Shown piece after piece: positions 20,774 through 32,872 of a stretch of 64,000 nucleotides of DNA. The notes under the pieces are model-generated. The model was not told where the DNA came from. It did no database searches and saw only the letters and a program-made list of their open reading frames with translations. Every line of letters starts with the position of its first letter. Position 1 is the stretch's first letter. This DNA comes from Hysterangium stoloniferum (Eukaryota > Basidiomycota > Agaricomycetes > Hysterangiales > Hysterangiaceae), in the NCBI GenBank assembly GCA_015178975.1, contig WHVD01000263.1, positions 1 to 64,000 of the forward strand. Direction: 5' to 3'. The translations under genes were made by a program, and so were the position numbers.

Positions 20774-23021
20774 CGAGTGTTAATGCAAGGTGATCAAGCA
20801 AGGACAAGCGCGATCGTGGTGGCGTCTGTCACGTGTTGTCACAGGGGAAAGTGGGGTGTCGCGACTGCCGCAAACACCTCAAAATGCCCTCAAAAACACA
20901 TTTGACTAGCATAAATAGATATAACTTTCCATCTATATCATAATACATCAATATGTGTACTGGGGGACTGTTAATTTACTTTAAGACAGTTTTAATGTTT
21001 AAAATAGTGTATTAGGCCCTTTTTTTATAGCATATATCATTTAACATGATATTACCTTTCAAAATATGACTCTGTTTTAGTTTGAAACCAAAATGTGTGT
21101 TCGCGGCTGATGGTAAATAAGTCAATTGGGGGGCTGACAATAGAGATCATACTCAGAAAACAACCCAGGCTTGAGTTATAAAGAGACTTGAAGGCATAAA
21201 ATGTTTGAATGCAAATAAAAGAGTTTTCTGCATATAATATTCATTTTAAGAATATATAACACAATATAGAGCATTTTACATGTAGTATTTGACATCTTTT
21301 ACAACCTCTGTCATCCACAAGTAGAGTTGTTTCAGTATCTCGGCAGTTACCTTCCCTGCTGCAACATACAAATTTTTGGTGTAAACCCAGAACCCATGTC
21401 ATTTAAATTTTGTTATTTTTGACTTTAATAAGTTTATTTTAGTATTAATATCACTCAAGGAAGGGCTAAAACTAAGGATGTGCCAATTAAAGTGGTACAC
21501 AAGGTATATTTCACCAGAAAAATGTAACAGTTCATTTTTTGATGATATAACGTCAATATTATATTATTTTGATAACTTCCAATACAAAGTTGCTGAAGTA
21601 TCTACTTATTTTGAAAAAGAAACATGTCGCGGCACTTGCGCGGCACGTTCCTATAGCCCTGAGAAAAGCGACGGATTGGATAGTCGAAGACCAGAAGCAC
21701 CCATATGGCTTTGTTTAATCCCGGGATTGTGATATCCAAACCACTACTGAACGATGTAGATAATTGACTTCACCAAATAAATCATTTAAAGTAACAATTA
21801 GAATTCGGAATATACATATGGTACTTAAACGTGAGTCTATTAGCGAAGACCAGGTACACCTCATTAATGCTTCTCACAGCTGAAAGACTTAGAGGGCTGG
21901 TGAAGGAGCCATAAGAGACGTGGGGTGCAATATAGAAAGCATGTACTTCGGCATCCGATCGTAAAATCATTAAATGGAGGTGTTCTTTCCCAAAGTCAGA
22001 TGAACAACCTTTTTGCTGACTCGAGAATAATGCTGCAATGTTTTTGTCCTGCTGCTAACCCGTTATTTTCAGACCCTTCAAAGGCACAATGATAAATATC
22101 ATGTATATTATCATAATTTCGACACAATTCACACCACTATTACAACACTAATATCTGATATTGCCCAAGGAGTGCCCTAATTCCAGCCACTAGATAGGTC
22201 AAGGTTGGTCTTTCACAGATCCAATGATTTGTCTGTCTGCTATAATTTAGCAAGATATACGCCCTAGACTTGAATATCTTTTATTCTATATAGATAGGAT
22301 GATGTTGAGCCATTGAGAGCCAGGCAATGCGCGTGAGTGTCAACCCTAACCCGTAAACCTGTTCGTTCCGGCCTCACTAATAGCACATTATATTATATTT
22401 TCACAGATATATTCAGTATTTAAGCAGGGTTTCAATAAGTGTGTTTCATCCTCAAGCATTATGAATTGATCTTACTCTCTATTTAGCGCGTGCCAGCGTG
22501 CATTACTGAATCACGGATAGCCGCTGTGGATACAGTATGACAGCTATAAAGGCTGAATTGAACTTTTGATATATCTGCCGTGCCCGGTCGGAAAAATACC
22601 AACCCACAACTGTCCATAGCTTCACCTGACTGTATCAATGTCATCGATGACATTATCCAATGACATTAGAGTGAGTGTCAGGTTCCATGGGCTCTCATGG
22701 GCTCTATGATAATACTGTAACGACCCTGACGGAAGCAAAAGAAATTGGGCAAAAAAAAGCAGACCATCAAGGTCGTTTTCACCAAAACTGTAAAGATATA
22801 TGGGCCCATTGACTCTGAAAACACAAATACATAGTATTCAGGGTGATTCTTGCTTGATTTCGTGGAAATCTTAGATAAATTGGGGTAAACATTGCTGGAA
22901 CACAAAGGTCCGGCTAGGTCAAACGCCCCACTTCGGAGTTTGCCTTGATTGCATTTTATTCCCCGCTCTCTCTCCCTTCCACTACCATCGCCCCCTCTTA
23001 ACATCCATTCTTCTTTGAGAT
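20774..23021. other. AT-rich gene-free stretch
   Basis: The first ~75 bp match the FunK1 5' flank. Beyond that I see no protein family, tRNA or repeat shared with the rest of the window. The last ~250 bp before 23022 are pyrimidine-rich (CTCTCTCTCCCTTCC near 22965) and probably hold the promoter and leader of the 11-exon gene. Confidence 0.5.
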
Positions 23022-25753
23022 ATGTACCACTCTCGTGCGAAATCCTCACTGCCTCATGGTCTCCAAAACAACAAATCGAGAAAACGGGTATGTCCCATCT
23101 GTTTTACAATGTGGCGTCTTCTTCTAACCTGCCCTAGGGCCACAAAGACCCCTGGACAGATGTATGTCGATTCTCATTGACTTCAAATAATCCCTTTGGA
23201 TACCAATCTGTTCGTTTGCACCGAATACCACTAATCGCACATTATCGTTTAGGTGCCGCCACCCATGTTCTTCAGAACAGCGACTATCAGGGCGGTGCTA
23301 ACCGCCAGTTTTATGGGGTGCATTCTCTCGTATTATGTCCCCGATTGGATAATTTGCACTCGGATGGACGAGATAGTGTAAGTTTATCCTGCTTGGACTC
23401 TGGCTATATTTCTACACAATTTTTTAGGGATGCGTTTTCCGCACGACTTGTGGCCAAACGACGCCCGTCGTTCAAGTCGTTTATGGTAGTCCTCCCATAC
23501 ATTCGCGGCGACCTTCCCTACAACGAGGATGGTCCCGTAGCCCCAATCACGTATCTCCTCTCAAGGTTGAGTCTCAATGGTAGCGTCCAGCAAACATGCG
23601 AAGAAGATGAAACCATGACCCCACCCGAGAGCGAAACACATCCCGCAGCCGAAGCGATCAATGAAAAGGTACTTTCGCTTCTTCTACAGGATACGCAGCT
23701 CACATCAGATCTCCATTAGCCCAACACTTTTCCTCAAATGCGAGAGCCAGTTGTTGTATGTTTTTTTTTGAAGCTGAACGATCTTTCACTAACGTGGCAT
23801 TTTCTTATTTATCAGCAGAAGCACAATCCTGTCACCCCTCCTGTTGTCGTCTATTCATCGCCAGTTTGCGCAAACGAGACGCAGCCGATATTCCATCCAG
23901 GGGAACAGGTACATGCGATCTTTCCCTTTCTCTCAATCATCTGCTGATACCCTTCATTTTAGCAGCAGGCTGAAGCTCCCAACGAGTCCGCTACACAACA
24001 GAGCGGATATCAGGATCACACAGCGCAGGAAATGGATGAGCAAGGAGTCATCTTCCCCAACGGCCACTGGCAGCCTGCAACCGGCACAGCCGGTTTCGTC
24101 ACACATCCGGACGTGAGCTCTATGCTCTGGATCACAACTCCCAGCACGGTTGTACGTATCATTTGCTTCACTTCACCTTCACGCAAATAACGTTCTAATA
24201 CACCGCATTCTAGGAACAGCCTGGCGCTCCTAGTGGTGACCTATATCCTCCACAATATGGGTTCCCATCGCCGTATTTCACTTCGGAGAACGTTTCCCAG
24301 CAGGTGCCGGTGCCAGGACTCAACGAGGCTGTGGATGTGTCAACCGGTTTGTCACCATATCCCAATGGAGGCCTAGCGCCCCCGATCACAACTCATAGCG
24401 GAATGGTATGTACTGATGTTTTACCACGTTGAATGATACTAAGTTCATTATTTCTCCGTCTTTGTCCGTTCAGTTTTCGCTATCAACAATAGACCCCCAA
24501 CTTTCGGGGATCTCTGGCCCAGACGCCATGCCGCAAGAAAGCATGCCTGTCAGTTATCCCCCCTCTCCGGTAATGAGCTAGTTACTTACCTTCCCTAACA
24601 GCTTACCTGTGACATCCCACAACCGGGCGTCACATGTTCCGCCACACAACAGGGCGGATCTCAGCATCACACAGCGCAGGAAATCGATGAGCAAGGAGTC
24701 ATCTTCCCCAACGGCCACTGGCAGCCTGCAACCGGCACAGCCGGTTTTGTCACACATCCGGACGTGAGCTCTACGCTCTGGATCACAGCTCCCAGCATGG
24801 CTGTACGTATCATTTTTTTTTCCTTTACGCAAATTATATTCTAATACACTGCATTCTAGCAACAGCCTGGCGCTCCCAGTGGTGACCCTTATCCTCCACA
24901 ATATGGGTTCCCATCGCCGTATTTCACTTCGGAGAACGTTCCTCAGCAGGCGCTGGTGCCAGGACTCAACGAAGTTGTGGATCTGTCAACCGGTTTGTCA
25001 CCATATCCCAATGGAGGCGCAGCGCCCCCGATCACATCTCACAGTGGAACGGTATGTACCAATGTTTTACCACGTTGAATGATACTAAGTTCATTATTTC
25101 TCCGTCTTTGACCGTTCAGTTTTCGCTATCAGTAATAGATCCCCAACTTTTGGCGATCTCTGGGCTAAACCCCATGCCGCAAGAAAGCATGCCTGAAGAT
25201 CCACCGGACAGTCACGACCGTCCTATGCGTCCTCTGCCGAGGAGAGGCGTCCCCCAGTCACAAGTATGTTCTATCTAACCTGTATCTACACGTGCGAATA
25301 GTACATTTCTCCCGCAAGGCTGGTCCCCCCACAAGTGTATGCGATTTGCTAGCTCTGAATAACATTGGTACTGTACGTGCACGTCACATGCCTTCCAAGC
25401 TTAAGGACACTAACTGATGTTGCCCCGAATAGCGAGAATTTTGCCTGGCATTGAAAAAATACCAGGAAACGACGGTCAACAAATATTACGCCACGAGTTG
25501 TGAAACACTGCTGCAAATGTTTCAGCAATACAGCCTATTGAACTCCGCACCGTTTGTATTTGCAGCTTGGACTTGCGAGACACAACCGTTGGGGGATGAC
25601 CCAACAGGTGTCGAGTTCACGCTGAGAGACTTGGAGTCCCCCCAGGACGATCCCGTTAGGCTGACATTTCAACAGATACTCTTTGTGATCAAGTTTATCT
25701 GTGGGACACTTCCCTTATATCAAATCAATGTTACGTCCCTCGATACCCCCTAA
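23022..25753 (+). CDS. Unknown 11-exon gene, 679 aa, with duplicated exon block
   Basis: My gene model: exons 23022-23087, 23138-23668, 23720-23755, 23816-23908, 23963-24151, 24214-24405, 24474-24548, 24602-24802, 24860-25051, 25120-25263 and 25433-25753. All ten introns are GT-AG and phase 0; nine are 50-68 nt and the last 169 nt. The N-terminus is basic (NNKSRKRGHKDPW), with no signal peptide or membrane segment. Residues ~23-199 are probably globular; ~240-570 are Pro/Gln/Ser-rich and low in lysine; the last 106 residues (REFCLALKKYQETT...) look folded again. Exons 5-7 and 8-10 are duplicates. I do not recognise any domain. The intact frame across ten introns argues for a functional host gene; the acceptor after exon 7 (donor GTCAGT) is the least certain. 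Confidence 0.72.
23963..25194 (+). repeat. Tandem exon-block duplication inside the unknown gene
   Basis: Exons 5-7 with their introns (23963-24548) and exons 8-10 (24602-25194) are copies 651 bp apart. Shared peptide pieces include EQGVIFPNGHWQPATGTAGF, PPQYGFPSPYFTSENV, GLSPYPNGG and MPQESMP. Intron sequences are also shared (GTACGTATCATTT, and the 68-nt intron starting GTATGTAC), so the duplication happened at DNA level and is fairly recent. Confidence 0.85.
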
Positions 25754-26171
25754 ATGTCCTTCAAGTTTTGTATTTAGTCATCGTTTCTTTGTATTTACCC
25801 GGGGATTTTCATATCAGTCTTATTCTGGGCATTTATTGCACTCGTAAGTCGTCGTGACATTAGTTGAAAACTTTGTTGCGTCTTGGGTAATATCGGTACT
25901 TCATGTAAATTATCTCTAGGCATTTTAAAAAATTAAAAAGTCTTATGCACAGAGACCGGGTCGCGCTTAGTGCAGCGTGGGAATGAAGTCTATTGTAGTT
26001 CGCATCTATATCTACTCTAGCCTGTGGATGTATTTTCCTTAGACACGGAAAGCGTTCAAGTTGGATTGTTCCTATGCCCCTTCATACGCCCGGACAAAGA
26101 AAATACGGGATAAATCCGTGGGATGGTTGGTGTGTTGCTAGCATTGAATACTAGCTTGTTCGCACGTCGCC
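25754..26171. other. Intergenic stretch
   Basis: 3' flank of the 11-exon gene. Nothing else recognised. Confidence 0.4.
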
Positions 26172-26331
26172 TGTTGAAGTTATGGCCGCTCGGTAATAAT
26201 CTCAACGTAATGACATCTGTTGGTCCTAGAGTACTTCACGCTAAACTACGTAATTCTGTATAGTAGCTTAGTAATCTTAACCCTTTCTGCTTGCGTCCAC
26301 GGTGTCCGACGTATACCCCTTTGCATTAACA
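26172..26331 (+). mobile_element. Short solo LTR (160 bp), TGTTGAA family
   Basis: Ends TGTTGAAG and CATTAACA, flanked by TCGCC and TCGTC (a 5-bp duplication with one C/T change). It aligns with the two outer portions of the LTR at 63439-63938 (shared CGGTAATAATCTCAAC and TATAGTAGCTTAGTAAT) but lacks that copy's 326-bp insert. Confidence 0.78.
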
Positions 26332-26514
26332 TCGTCTCGGATGATGGATCTCATGTGCGGCAGTTGTAGGATCAGCAGTGATTAAGCAGTACTGATAAAT
26401 AGGCATTTCTCCCAAACTCAGGACTAGTTTCGAATTATTTGTTTGGAACATGGAAGTGTGTGGTTACAATATCTGACTTGAGGAAGGCCTGGGGTTAAAT
26501 AGGCCTTACCGGCT

Positions 26515-26590
26515 TGGGTTGCACAAGTTGATAGGACCACGGTGTATTTCTCGACGAACTAACGAACAGGATACAGGCAGCAGGAAAATT
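26515..26590 (+). repeat. Short repeat shared with 40535-40610
   Basis: Both contain GTTGATAGGACCAYGGTGTATT followed by a similar ~50-bp tail. Too short and diverged to assign; probably an old element fragment. Confidence 0.5.
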
Positions 26591-26798
26591 ATGTAAGTAA
26601 CTAAAGGTCCACTGGCATGCCTGCGGCGCCAGGCTTACACCTGACCCTATAAGACATCTGGGTACATCTGTATCGGCCACTCGGAGGTTTGATGTCCTTG
26701 GCTAATTTCCCTCTAGAAACTCCCTCAAGAGTCCAGAGTCAAGAGGTTAACACGAGACAGGGATTATGTGGTATAAGATTCTAACCAATTTCTGCATG

Positions 26799-26883
26799 GC
26801 CATTCCATGGTCTAGAGGTATGATACTCCTTTGGGTTTAATTCCCATTGGAAGTGACCCCGAGTTGGAATCTTGCTGGCACCC
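26799..26883 (+). tRNA. tRNA-Pro(UGG)-like sequence, probably a pseudogene or SINE head
   Basis: Good A box (TGGTCTAGAGG, 26808-26818), a TTTGGG anticodon-loop-like string, then a degenerate B box (GAGTTGGAATCT, 26861-26872). Acceptor pairing is poor and extra bases interrupt the anticodon arm. Best read as a decayed tRNA-Pro or the tRNA-derived head of a SINE. Confidence 0.35.
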
Positions 26884-27596
26884 CACTTTTGGATTATGTT
26901 TGTTATTTTCTTCCAGACTCCTTCCCCTCCCCACATTTACCTTTCATCTTCCATCATCTCCCTCTATTTATATGTTCCCCTAACCTTCTATTGTAGCCCT
27001 TTGCAGCACACTTTGCACTTCTACATTAGCCTTTTTCTTGTCCCGCTAAAGAAACAGGGCAGGTCCTCAGGGATCTCAGGTTTCCTCAAAGTCACACAAT
27101 AAGTGTTGTTTATACACTCAATTAGCACAATGTCACGAGTCGTCACCTCTCTGTGACATTGGTGAGCGCCGGTCCAAGGAAAAATCAATATCTCTAATGT
27201 GGTGTGTTTTTATTTTCCAGAAGACCCAAAGCCGGATAAGTCTCTAGTTCTTTCGGAAAAGTCCCTTGGCCTTACAGGCCCGGAATTAATATAACCACCG
27301 AACTTATCCAAGATGGTCCTGGAATAACGGCACAGAACCGATCAAGACATGCGCATGGTGATAATAGCTATCGGCCGACATACGTACGCTCAGTGTTCCT
27401 ATTATTGAACTAATGATACAATCATATGTAGCTCATACATAGTGAATGGATCAAGCTGTTAAATAAGGCAAGGCGTACTGGTTGAACGTGTTATTCCCAA
27501 TCAATTACAAATTGTCCAACTCTCCATACAAGGCCTGGTACACTTGGCTTCACAAGTAATGCAAGAGTCGCAAAGACGTTTCCCAAAAGAAAAATG

Positions 27597-28919
27597 TTAT
27601 ATGTAGCCCACTTCATAGAAGTGCTCGCGTAATTTCTAAACTCACAATCAGAACACAAAGTACATGCCTGAAAAGCAGGCTCGCTCACCTCCCGAGAGTT
27701 CACCAGGACGGAACATTTAGACCGGTGCTCCGCATCCATCCAAGGACACACCCACACGACTTCATCTTGATCTCCCTCCGCCGCCTTTCTCGACATTTCT
27801 TCCTCCGCCTTCTCTCGTTTCCGCCTAGCCATCTCCTTGTCCTCCCACTCCATAACCTCAAGCCGCAGTATCGTGGTATCCTTCCCCATGTTCCTCACAC
27901 GTTCTTTCCACTCTCGGGCTTCAGCTGCTTCTTGTTGAGCCATCGGTAAAAGCGCCGCGCGCTTCCTAACGTCTTCAGTCCGACGTGATTGTTCCTTGAG
28001 TAGAAAGACTGTGCTGCGCAATTGCTCGACTTCCTTTTCTAAAGTTTTGACCTGCGACTCCCAGAAAAGCGCCGCCTGTTTAACGCCCATGGTAGCTTGA
28101 ACGCGGAGACTCTCGTTCTCTCCTAATTGCTTTAATGTTGTCCTGCCTCTCGGCGAAGGCGCTCGACGCCTTCGCATACAGGTCTCGGAGCATCTCGTTA
28201 TCGTCATCTAGCTGAGAAAGGGTATCCTTTAATTGTGTTACCTCTTCGCGAAGTTCATTATTCCGTTCGACATGTGTACCCGAAATCGCCGGTAGAGTGT
28301 CTTCCGCTAGGATATTACGCGTCTGTTCAGCAGCGATTCTGGCCGCGTTGGCCTCCTCCCAGTTCGCCACGAGCTCAACACATCGCGTTTCGGTGTCTCT
28401 CAAGGCCCGAACGTTCGCATCGCGGTCATTCGTCAGGCCGAATACTCTATCTCGCAGATCCTCCACCTCGCCTTTCAAGAACTCTATCTCTTCCGACTTG
28501 CGATTGAGCAGCCCCAGAGCACTGTCCAATTGTCGGACAGGCGATGCGATAGATGGTGCAGGGCCATAGGGCTGTGACCAAGCCGCGTTGACTTCTGTTG
28601 AAGAATTGATGTGGGCCAGATGGAAAATGTTAGGCACGGGTGGGTCTGCGGCGTCGGGGGCGTCATTGGGTCCAAGTTCAATTCCGTCATCCTGTTGGAA
28701 GTGATCGTCCTCTGTGTCACCTTCCCGGATAGATGGGAAGGCTAATCTGGGACTTCTCTGTCCCACGAAACCGGCATAGTATAATCTGATGCTGCACTGT
28801 CTGCCACGACCAAAGGTCACTTCCTCGTCATCTATGGGGAAACATGCGATGGTTATGTCTGGGTGATGTCGTTTGAGCAACCTCAAAGTTCCAAATCGAC
28901 CAATTTCCGATGAATCCAT
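27597..28919 (-). pseudogene. FHA / coiled-coil / zinc-finger gene remnant
   Basis: Minus strand from MDSSEIGRFGTLRLLK (28919). The N-terminus shows the first half of a forkhead-associated domain (FPIDDEEVTFGRGRQCSIRL, with the phosphothreonine-loop Gly-Arg), but the second half of the FHA fold is missing. A charged coiled coil follows (about 28490-27800), with a frame change near 28130. It ends in a Cys/His finger (VCPWMDAEHRSKC) whose His comes from a last exon (KLREHFYEVGYI) after a 53-nt GT-AG intron (27636-27688); the stop is at 27597. Combined FHA, coiled coil and terminal finger suggests a nuclear scaffold-type protein; this is an inference. The frame change and half FHA domain suggest a decaying paralogue. 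Confidence 0.6.
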
Positions 28920-29329
28920 CGACCTGGATTAGCTATTTCTATACGGTAAAGTTGATGGTTTGCTTTCTTGAGGCTCAAGTCCATGAGTCACTGCACCTTC
29001 ACAAGTTCGCGTCAGAGCGTGTGGAACCGCGTGACAATCTGACCCTTGTCGTCAGACATACATGACTTCAACGAAGCCTACACTCAAGCCCACACGTCGC
29101 TCCGTTTCCAACTACTCGTCCTTCCCTATTCTCCAATACCGTGCCGACACCCTCTGCCTCTCCTCAGTTAACACAATCGCCCTTCCCCCCAAGCCACAAA
29201 CATCGCTGGTATCAATATATGGGGGCCTATCTCTACAACAGGGCATATCTGGCAAGGTTAAGAAATGCACTCAGGCACATGGTATCTTGTTTCTTCTTTG
29301 ACAACATTTATGTAGTTATAATCATTACA

Positions 29330-29783
29330 TACTAATGCTTCCATTGCCAGACCGTCTCCAAGAATTTTTCTCGACCGAGGTCGTGGCGAGTCTTGCCTGG
29401 CATTTTGTACAACCTTTTTTCAACCACAGACTGAGTAGATATACCCGCGTGGTCGAAACCGGGTACAAATAGAGTAGCTTTCCCAAGCATACGATTCCTT
29501 CGATAGTTGAGATATTATATAAGCATATCCATAGGGAGTGTTCTGAACGTACCATCTAATCAATGTATCCTGTATAGCTACAGTCAAACCGTGACCGATA
29601 TGAAGAGGACCCGGTAACATTGGGTGGGGGAGCTGGAATGACAAAAGTTCCATTGCTTGCATTTTTGGGTGATCCATCTTCATTCAGTTTTGGAATGAAG
29701 AAGCCCTGCTGCTGCTCCCACCAGTCGTACCAAGCAGATTCAACCGCGATAGGGTCGTATCCACTGGCCATAGGTTGGGTCAT
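29330..29783 (-). pseudogene. Valyl-tRNA synthetase fragment with retained intron
   Basis: Minus strand, near the N-terminus of the catalytic core: [50 protein letters not shown] (the HIGH ATP-binding signature), [20 protein letters not shown] and [17 protein letters not shown] 55-nt GT-AG intron (29498-29552) interrupts the Trp codon of LIRW; splicing restores the family sequence. One extra base between NVTG and LHIGH (about 29600) shifts the frame. Only about 130 of ~1000 codons are present. Because the intron is kept this is a DNA-level copy, not a retrocopy. Confidence 0.9.
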
Positions 29784-30034
29784 ATCTAGTTACTGTTACT
29801 GGATAAAAACTAGGCAAGATCGGTTTATATACCTTTCTTATGGCCCTTTGGTGTGTTGTCGACGAATGGTGGTGCCTTGCTGGTTCGGACAGGCCGGACT
29901 CCTCAACAGTAAACGTCGGGTCGAGTTTATTGAGAGCGGAAACCCGCCCTTATGGAGTATCGAGCTTCAACCGGGCGAAAACATCATTGAAAATGTCTTT
30001 CGAATAAGTCGATATCGTCTGCTTGGGTGTGAAG

Positions 30035-30178
30035 TCATGAGCGTTGATCCTGCTTAGGCATTTTCTCCAAGATCCTCTCCCGTAGCTTTGCTACGGTCTC
30101 TTCTGGAGACGCTTGCACTTGAAAAATGTGCTGGAACGGCTCATCATTGCCGACAAGTAGACAGTTAATAAGGACCAT
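30035..30178 (-). pseudogene. Short ubiquitin-fold-like N-terminus (possible Crinkler-type remnant)
   Basis: 47-codon frame MVLINCLLVGNDEPFQHIFQ then ASPEETVAKLRERILEKMP. The pattern (short hydrophobic strand, small loop, then ETV..LRE.I) resembles the ubiquitin-like head of Crinkler-family proteins found in fungi and oomycetes. A further stretch in another frame (NAHDFTPKQTISTYSKD and VFARLKLDTP, about 29940-30030) would continue that fold. The identification is weak; it is a broken fragment in any case. Confidence 0.3.
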
Positions 30179-32872
30179 TGCTGTTTTGACGTTAGAAGAT
30201 TAGTAAGCAGACAGTCAACATAAGCTCGGCGACACTTACATAAGGCAGCGAGGCCCCCAAAAGCGTAGCTTCGTATGTGCTCAAAGTGAGCCTCTGCCCT
30301 GGAATGGATGCATGTGAAAAAGATTTGCTTAATGGGCGCTTATGGACTTGGGGAGAGATCCGACGGTCATTCCGAGAACGCTCATGATATGTATGTTATA
30401 TGGGACATATATTCTTGCCCGCTTGCGGAGAGGGGCGTTGTGTTGTCACGACGAGAACCCTTCAAATAGATGAAGGACGTGGTGAATGTCATCTCCACAC
30501 CGCTATCGTCGATAAGGAGAATGTGCGGAGACTGGTGTGGCCACAAGTGTATGATGGTGAGTTCCTTGCCTGTTTTTCTTCTCCAAGTGCACGCGTTGGC
30601 GGATAGAATGAGAGCTGACGCTTGACGCTTGTGTGCCGTCCTCGTGGATGACATCCGCGAGAGTATTTGTCTTTCTTACACGTCAAATTTGGAGGATGCA
30701 ATGATCCTGACGAAATTATTCATTTATTGCACTATCCAAATACGTGTTCTTCTCCAGATCTGTCCAGACGCCCTCTTCATCAGTAACCTTCATCCTAATG
30801 CTTGTAATCGTCGGCCCTCCACACACAGCCAGCATCTTTGACCGACCTCGGAGCGCCCTGCGTTGCAGAGACGGTCTCCGTGTCAAGGCGCTCTCTACCA
30901 CACAGCTGGTCATCTGCACGCAGATAGAAAAAGGTAGCGATGATGGTCGCGCATCCTCGTGATAATCCGAAGCAAGACGCGATGCGAGACCGAACAAGCG
31001 ATTGTGATGTGTGCACGCTCTCAAGGCCGACCACCTAGATCCAAGAATCCGACTCCGACTCCGACTCTCACTCTCTGACTCGTGATGAATAGACGTCGAC
31101 AAGCGAGCGTTCGCCGAACGATATCCGACTGTCGCGTCCACGTCTGGAGCATCCGGAAGGGCTGGTAGTGGAATATGGCTTCGCATGTGGTGCTCGGATG
31201 TGGGCTGCATGGAAGTGGTGTATGTTGGGCGACGCAGGGGGAGGTGTCTCTGTAGCGGCAGTGTCGTATTGCTCTGCGTTAGAGGCGCATTACCAGTGCC
31301 GTCCTCTTTTAAGAGCGCTTGGGATTGACATCGAGGAGCCAAGCTGTGATATTGCAGAGCTGCACCACCCTCTAAAGGCCCATCTAAGGCCGACATCCCA
31401 TCCACATGTCCCAGGGACGTACTCCACACGATCTATCAGCCCTGTAGCGACTGGACCCTCTAGCGCAGATACATCCTAAGGCTACAGGAACCCCACTTCG
31501 GTAGAGACACACTGGAGCCCCGTGGTGAAGAGGACATACACTGGTTTAAGAGGTATCGCGCTGTGAGAAGGCTGTGTATTCCGCCGAGCAGGGTTGTCGA
31601 TGTTGTGGTACTCCTGATTTGCATCAAGTAGGCTCAATAATGATAGCTTGGTAAAGGCTTCGGGGCAGACATCATAAGCTTTGTTTAAGGCGCACGGAAT
31701 GTCCTGTTTTACTTGATTCTACGCGTATTACTGAGAAGGATGGCGTGGGTTTGTGTCGTAGCTGCCACTCAAAGGTCGGTGCTCTCATTTCCAACTTGTA
31801 TTTTGCTAACGACATCTTCACCAAAGCTTCACGGCCCAATGGATATAGTGTGTGACTAACTAAAAGTGCAGTGGAGTTTGAAAATGTGATAAAGACAAGG
31901 TACCCTTACCCTGGACTTATGAGACTAGACTCTGACAAGTCAAAAGTGAATTTGGGGAACTTAAGGTTGTCCCAACATGCTGTTGCTGCCAATAAAGTCC
32001 AGGCTTAACCTCTCGAAACCCTGGAATCTGGTTTACGAAATATGGCAAATGATACATCTCTGTTCCTTACATGGCATTCGTCCATATATACCGATACAGA
32101 TGTACCACTCATTCTTCGGAGTTCCTCGAATTTTCGCTGAATAGCCTGTAGATACCAGCTTCAAATAATGACAATTTTTCGATGAATTGTTATTGTTAAT
32201 GCACATGTGATTGACCAATATTGAGATATACCAGCACAGCAGAGTATGGGAACACAACAATACAAAACGAGCCGAAAAGTCAACAGCAACTAAAGCCTAG
32301 CCAGACATAAGAGTCCAGGAGGAATTATCAAGTAGGAACTAGGGTCTTGCTCCTGGCGACAGGTGTTTTGATAGACTGGGTGTTCTCCTTCTCGCTGTCT
32401 TCTGAGAGATTGCTGGCAGCTAAGGAGGACATCACCGACGATGATCTACGGCGTGGAACTGAGCTGACGGGAAGCGAGGGTTGCGATTTACCTGTCGATA
32501 TTGATCACACAAGCTTGATAACGGTGTACCATGACTCGACGCAACTGGTGGTGGTCTCATACGTGTAGCATTCGAAGTGGAAGTCCTAGTGCACAATGCG
32601 GATAGTGTCTTGAAATGTATTGGCTTAGTGATGGCTGTAACAGAGCTAGGTCAGGGACGGTTTATGCCATGCGTCGCAAAAGCAAGGGTCGACGAGACAA
32701 GTCAGGGAGCCCAACGCGGTTAGGCGCAAGCGTCGAGCCTCCTGTTCCTTTTACGCCAATTGTGCGCTTCAGCTACAGTAGAAACATCAATAACTACCGA
32801 CCAAAGTGCGAAATAAAGATTTACTAGTTCCAATTCTTGTTGTTTGGAGTCTAGTGCAATATTGAGGCTATC
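30179..32872. other. Gene-poor stretch, unassigned ORFs
   Basis: Several open frames of 60-240 codons occur (for example 30716-31429 on minus), but they are Arg/Ser/Pro-rich, overlap open frames on the other strand and match no family I know. A GTAAGT donor pairs with an acceptor at about 30180-30237 (minus), so a short host exon may precede the ORF at 30178. Otherwise nothing recognised. Confidence 0.4.

Noticed and set aside
26799-26883. Functional tRNA-Pro gene
   Set aside because: A box is good but the B box and acceptor stem are degenerate; listed only as a tRNA-like remnant.
30716-31429. Minus-strand 237-codon frame as a gene
   Set aside because: Arg/Ser-rich composition, several overlapping open frames on the plus strand, no domain, no introns or promoter signals; I could not support it.
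32347-32568. Possible FunK1 fragment because of the string GVLIDW
   Set aside because: Only six residues match; the following sequence shows none of the family's later blocks.
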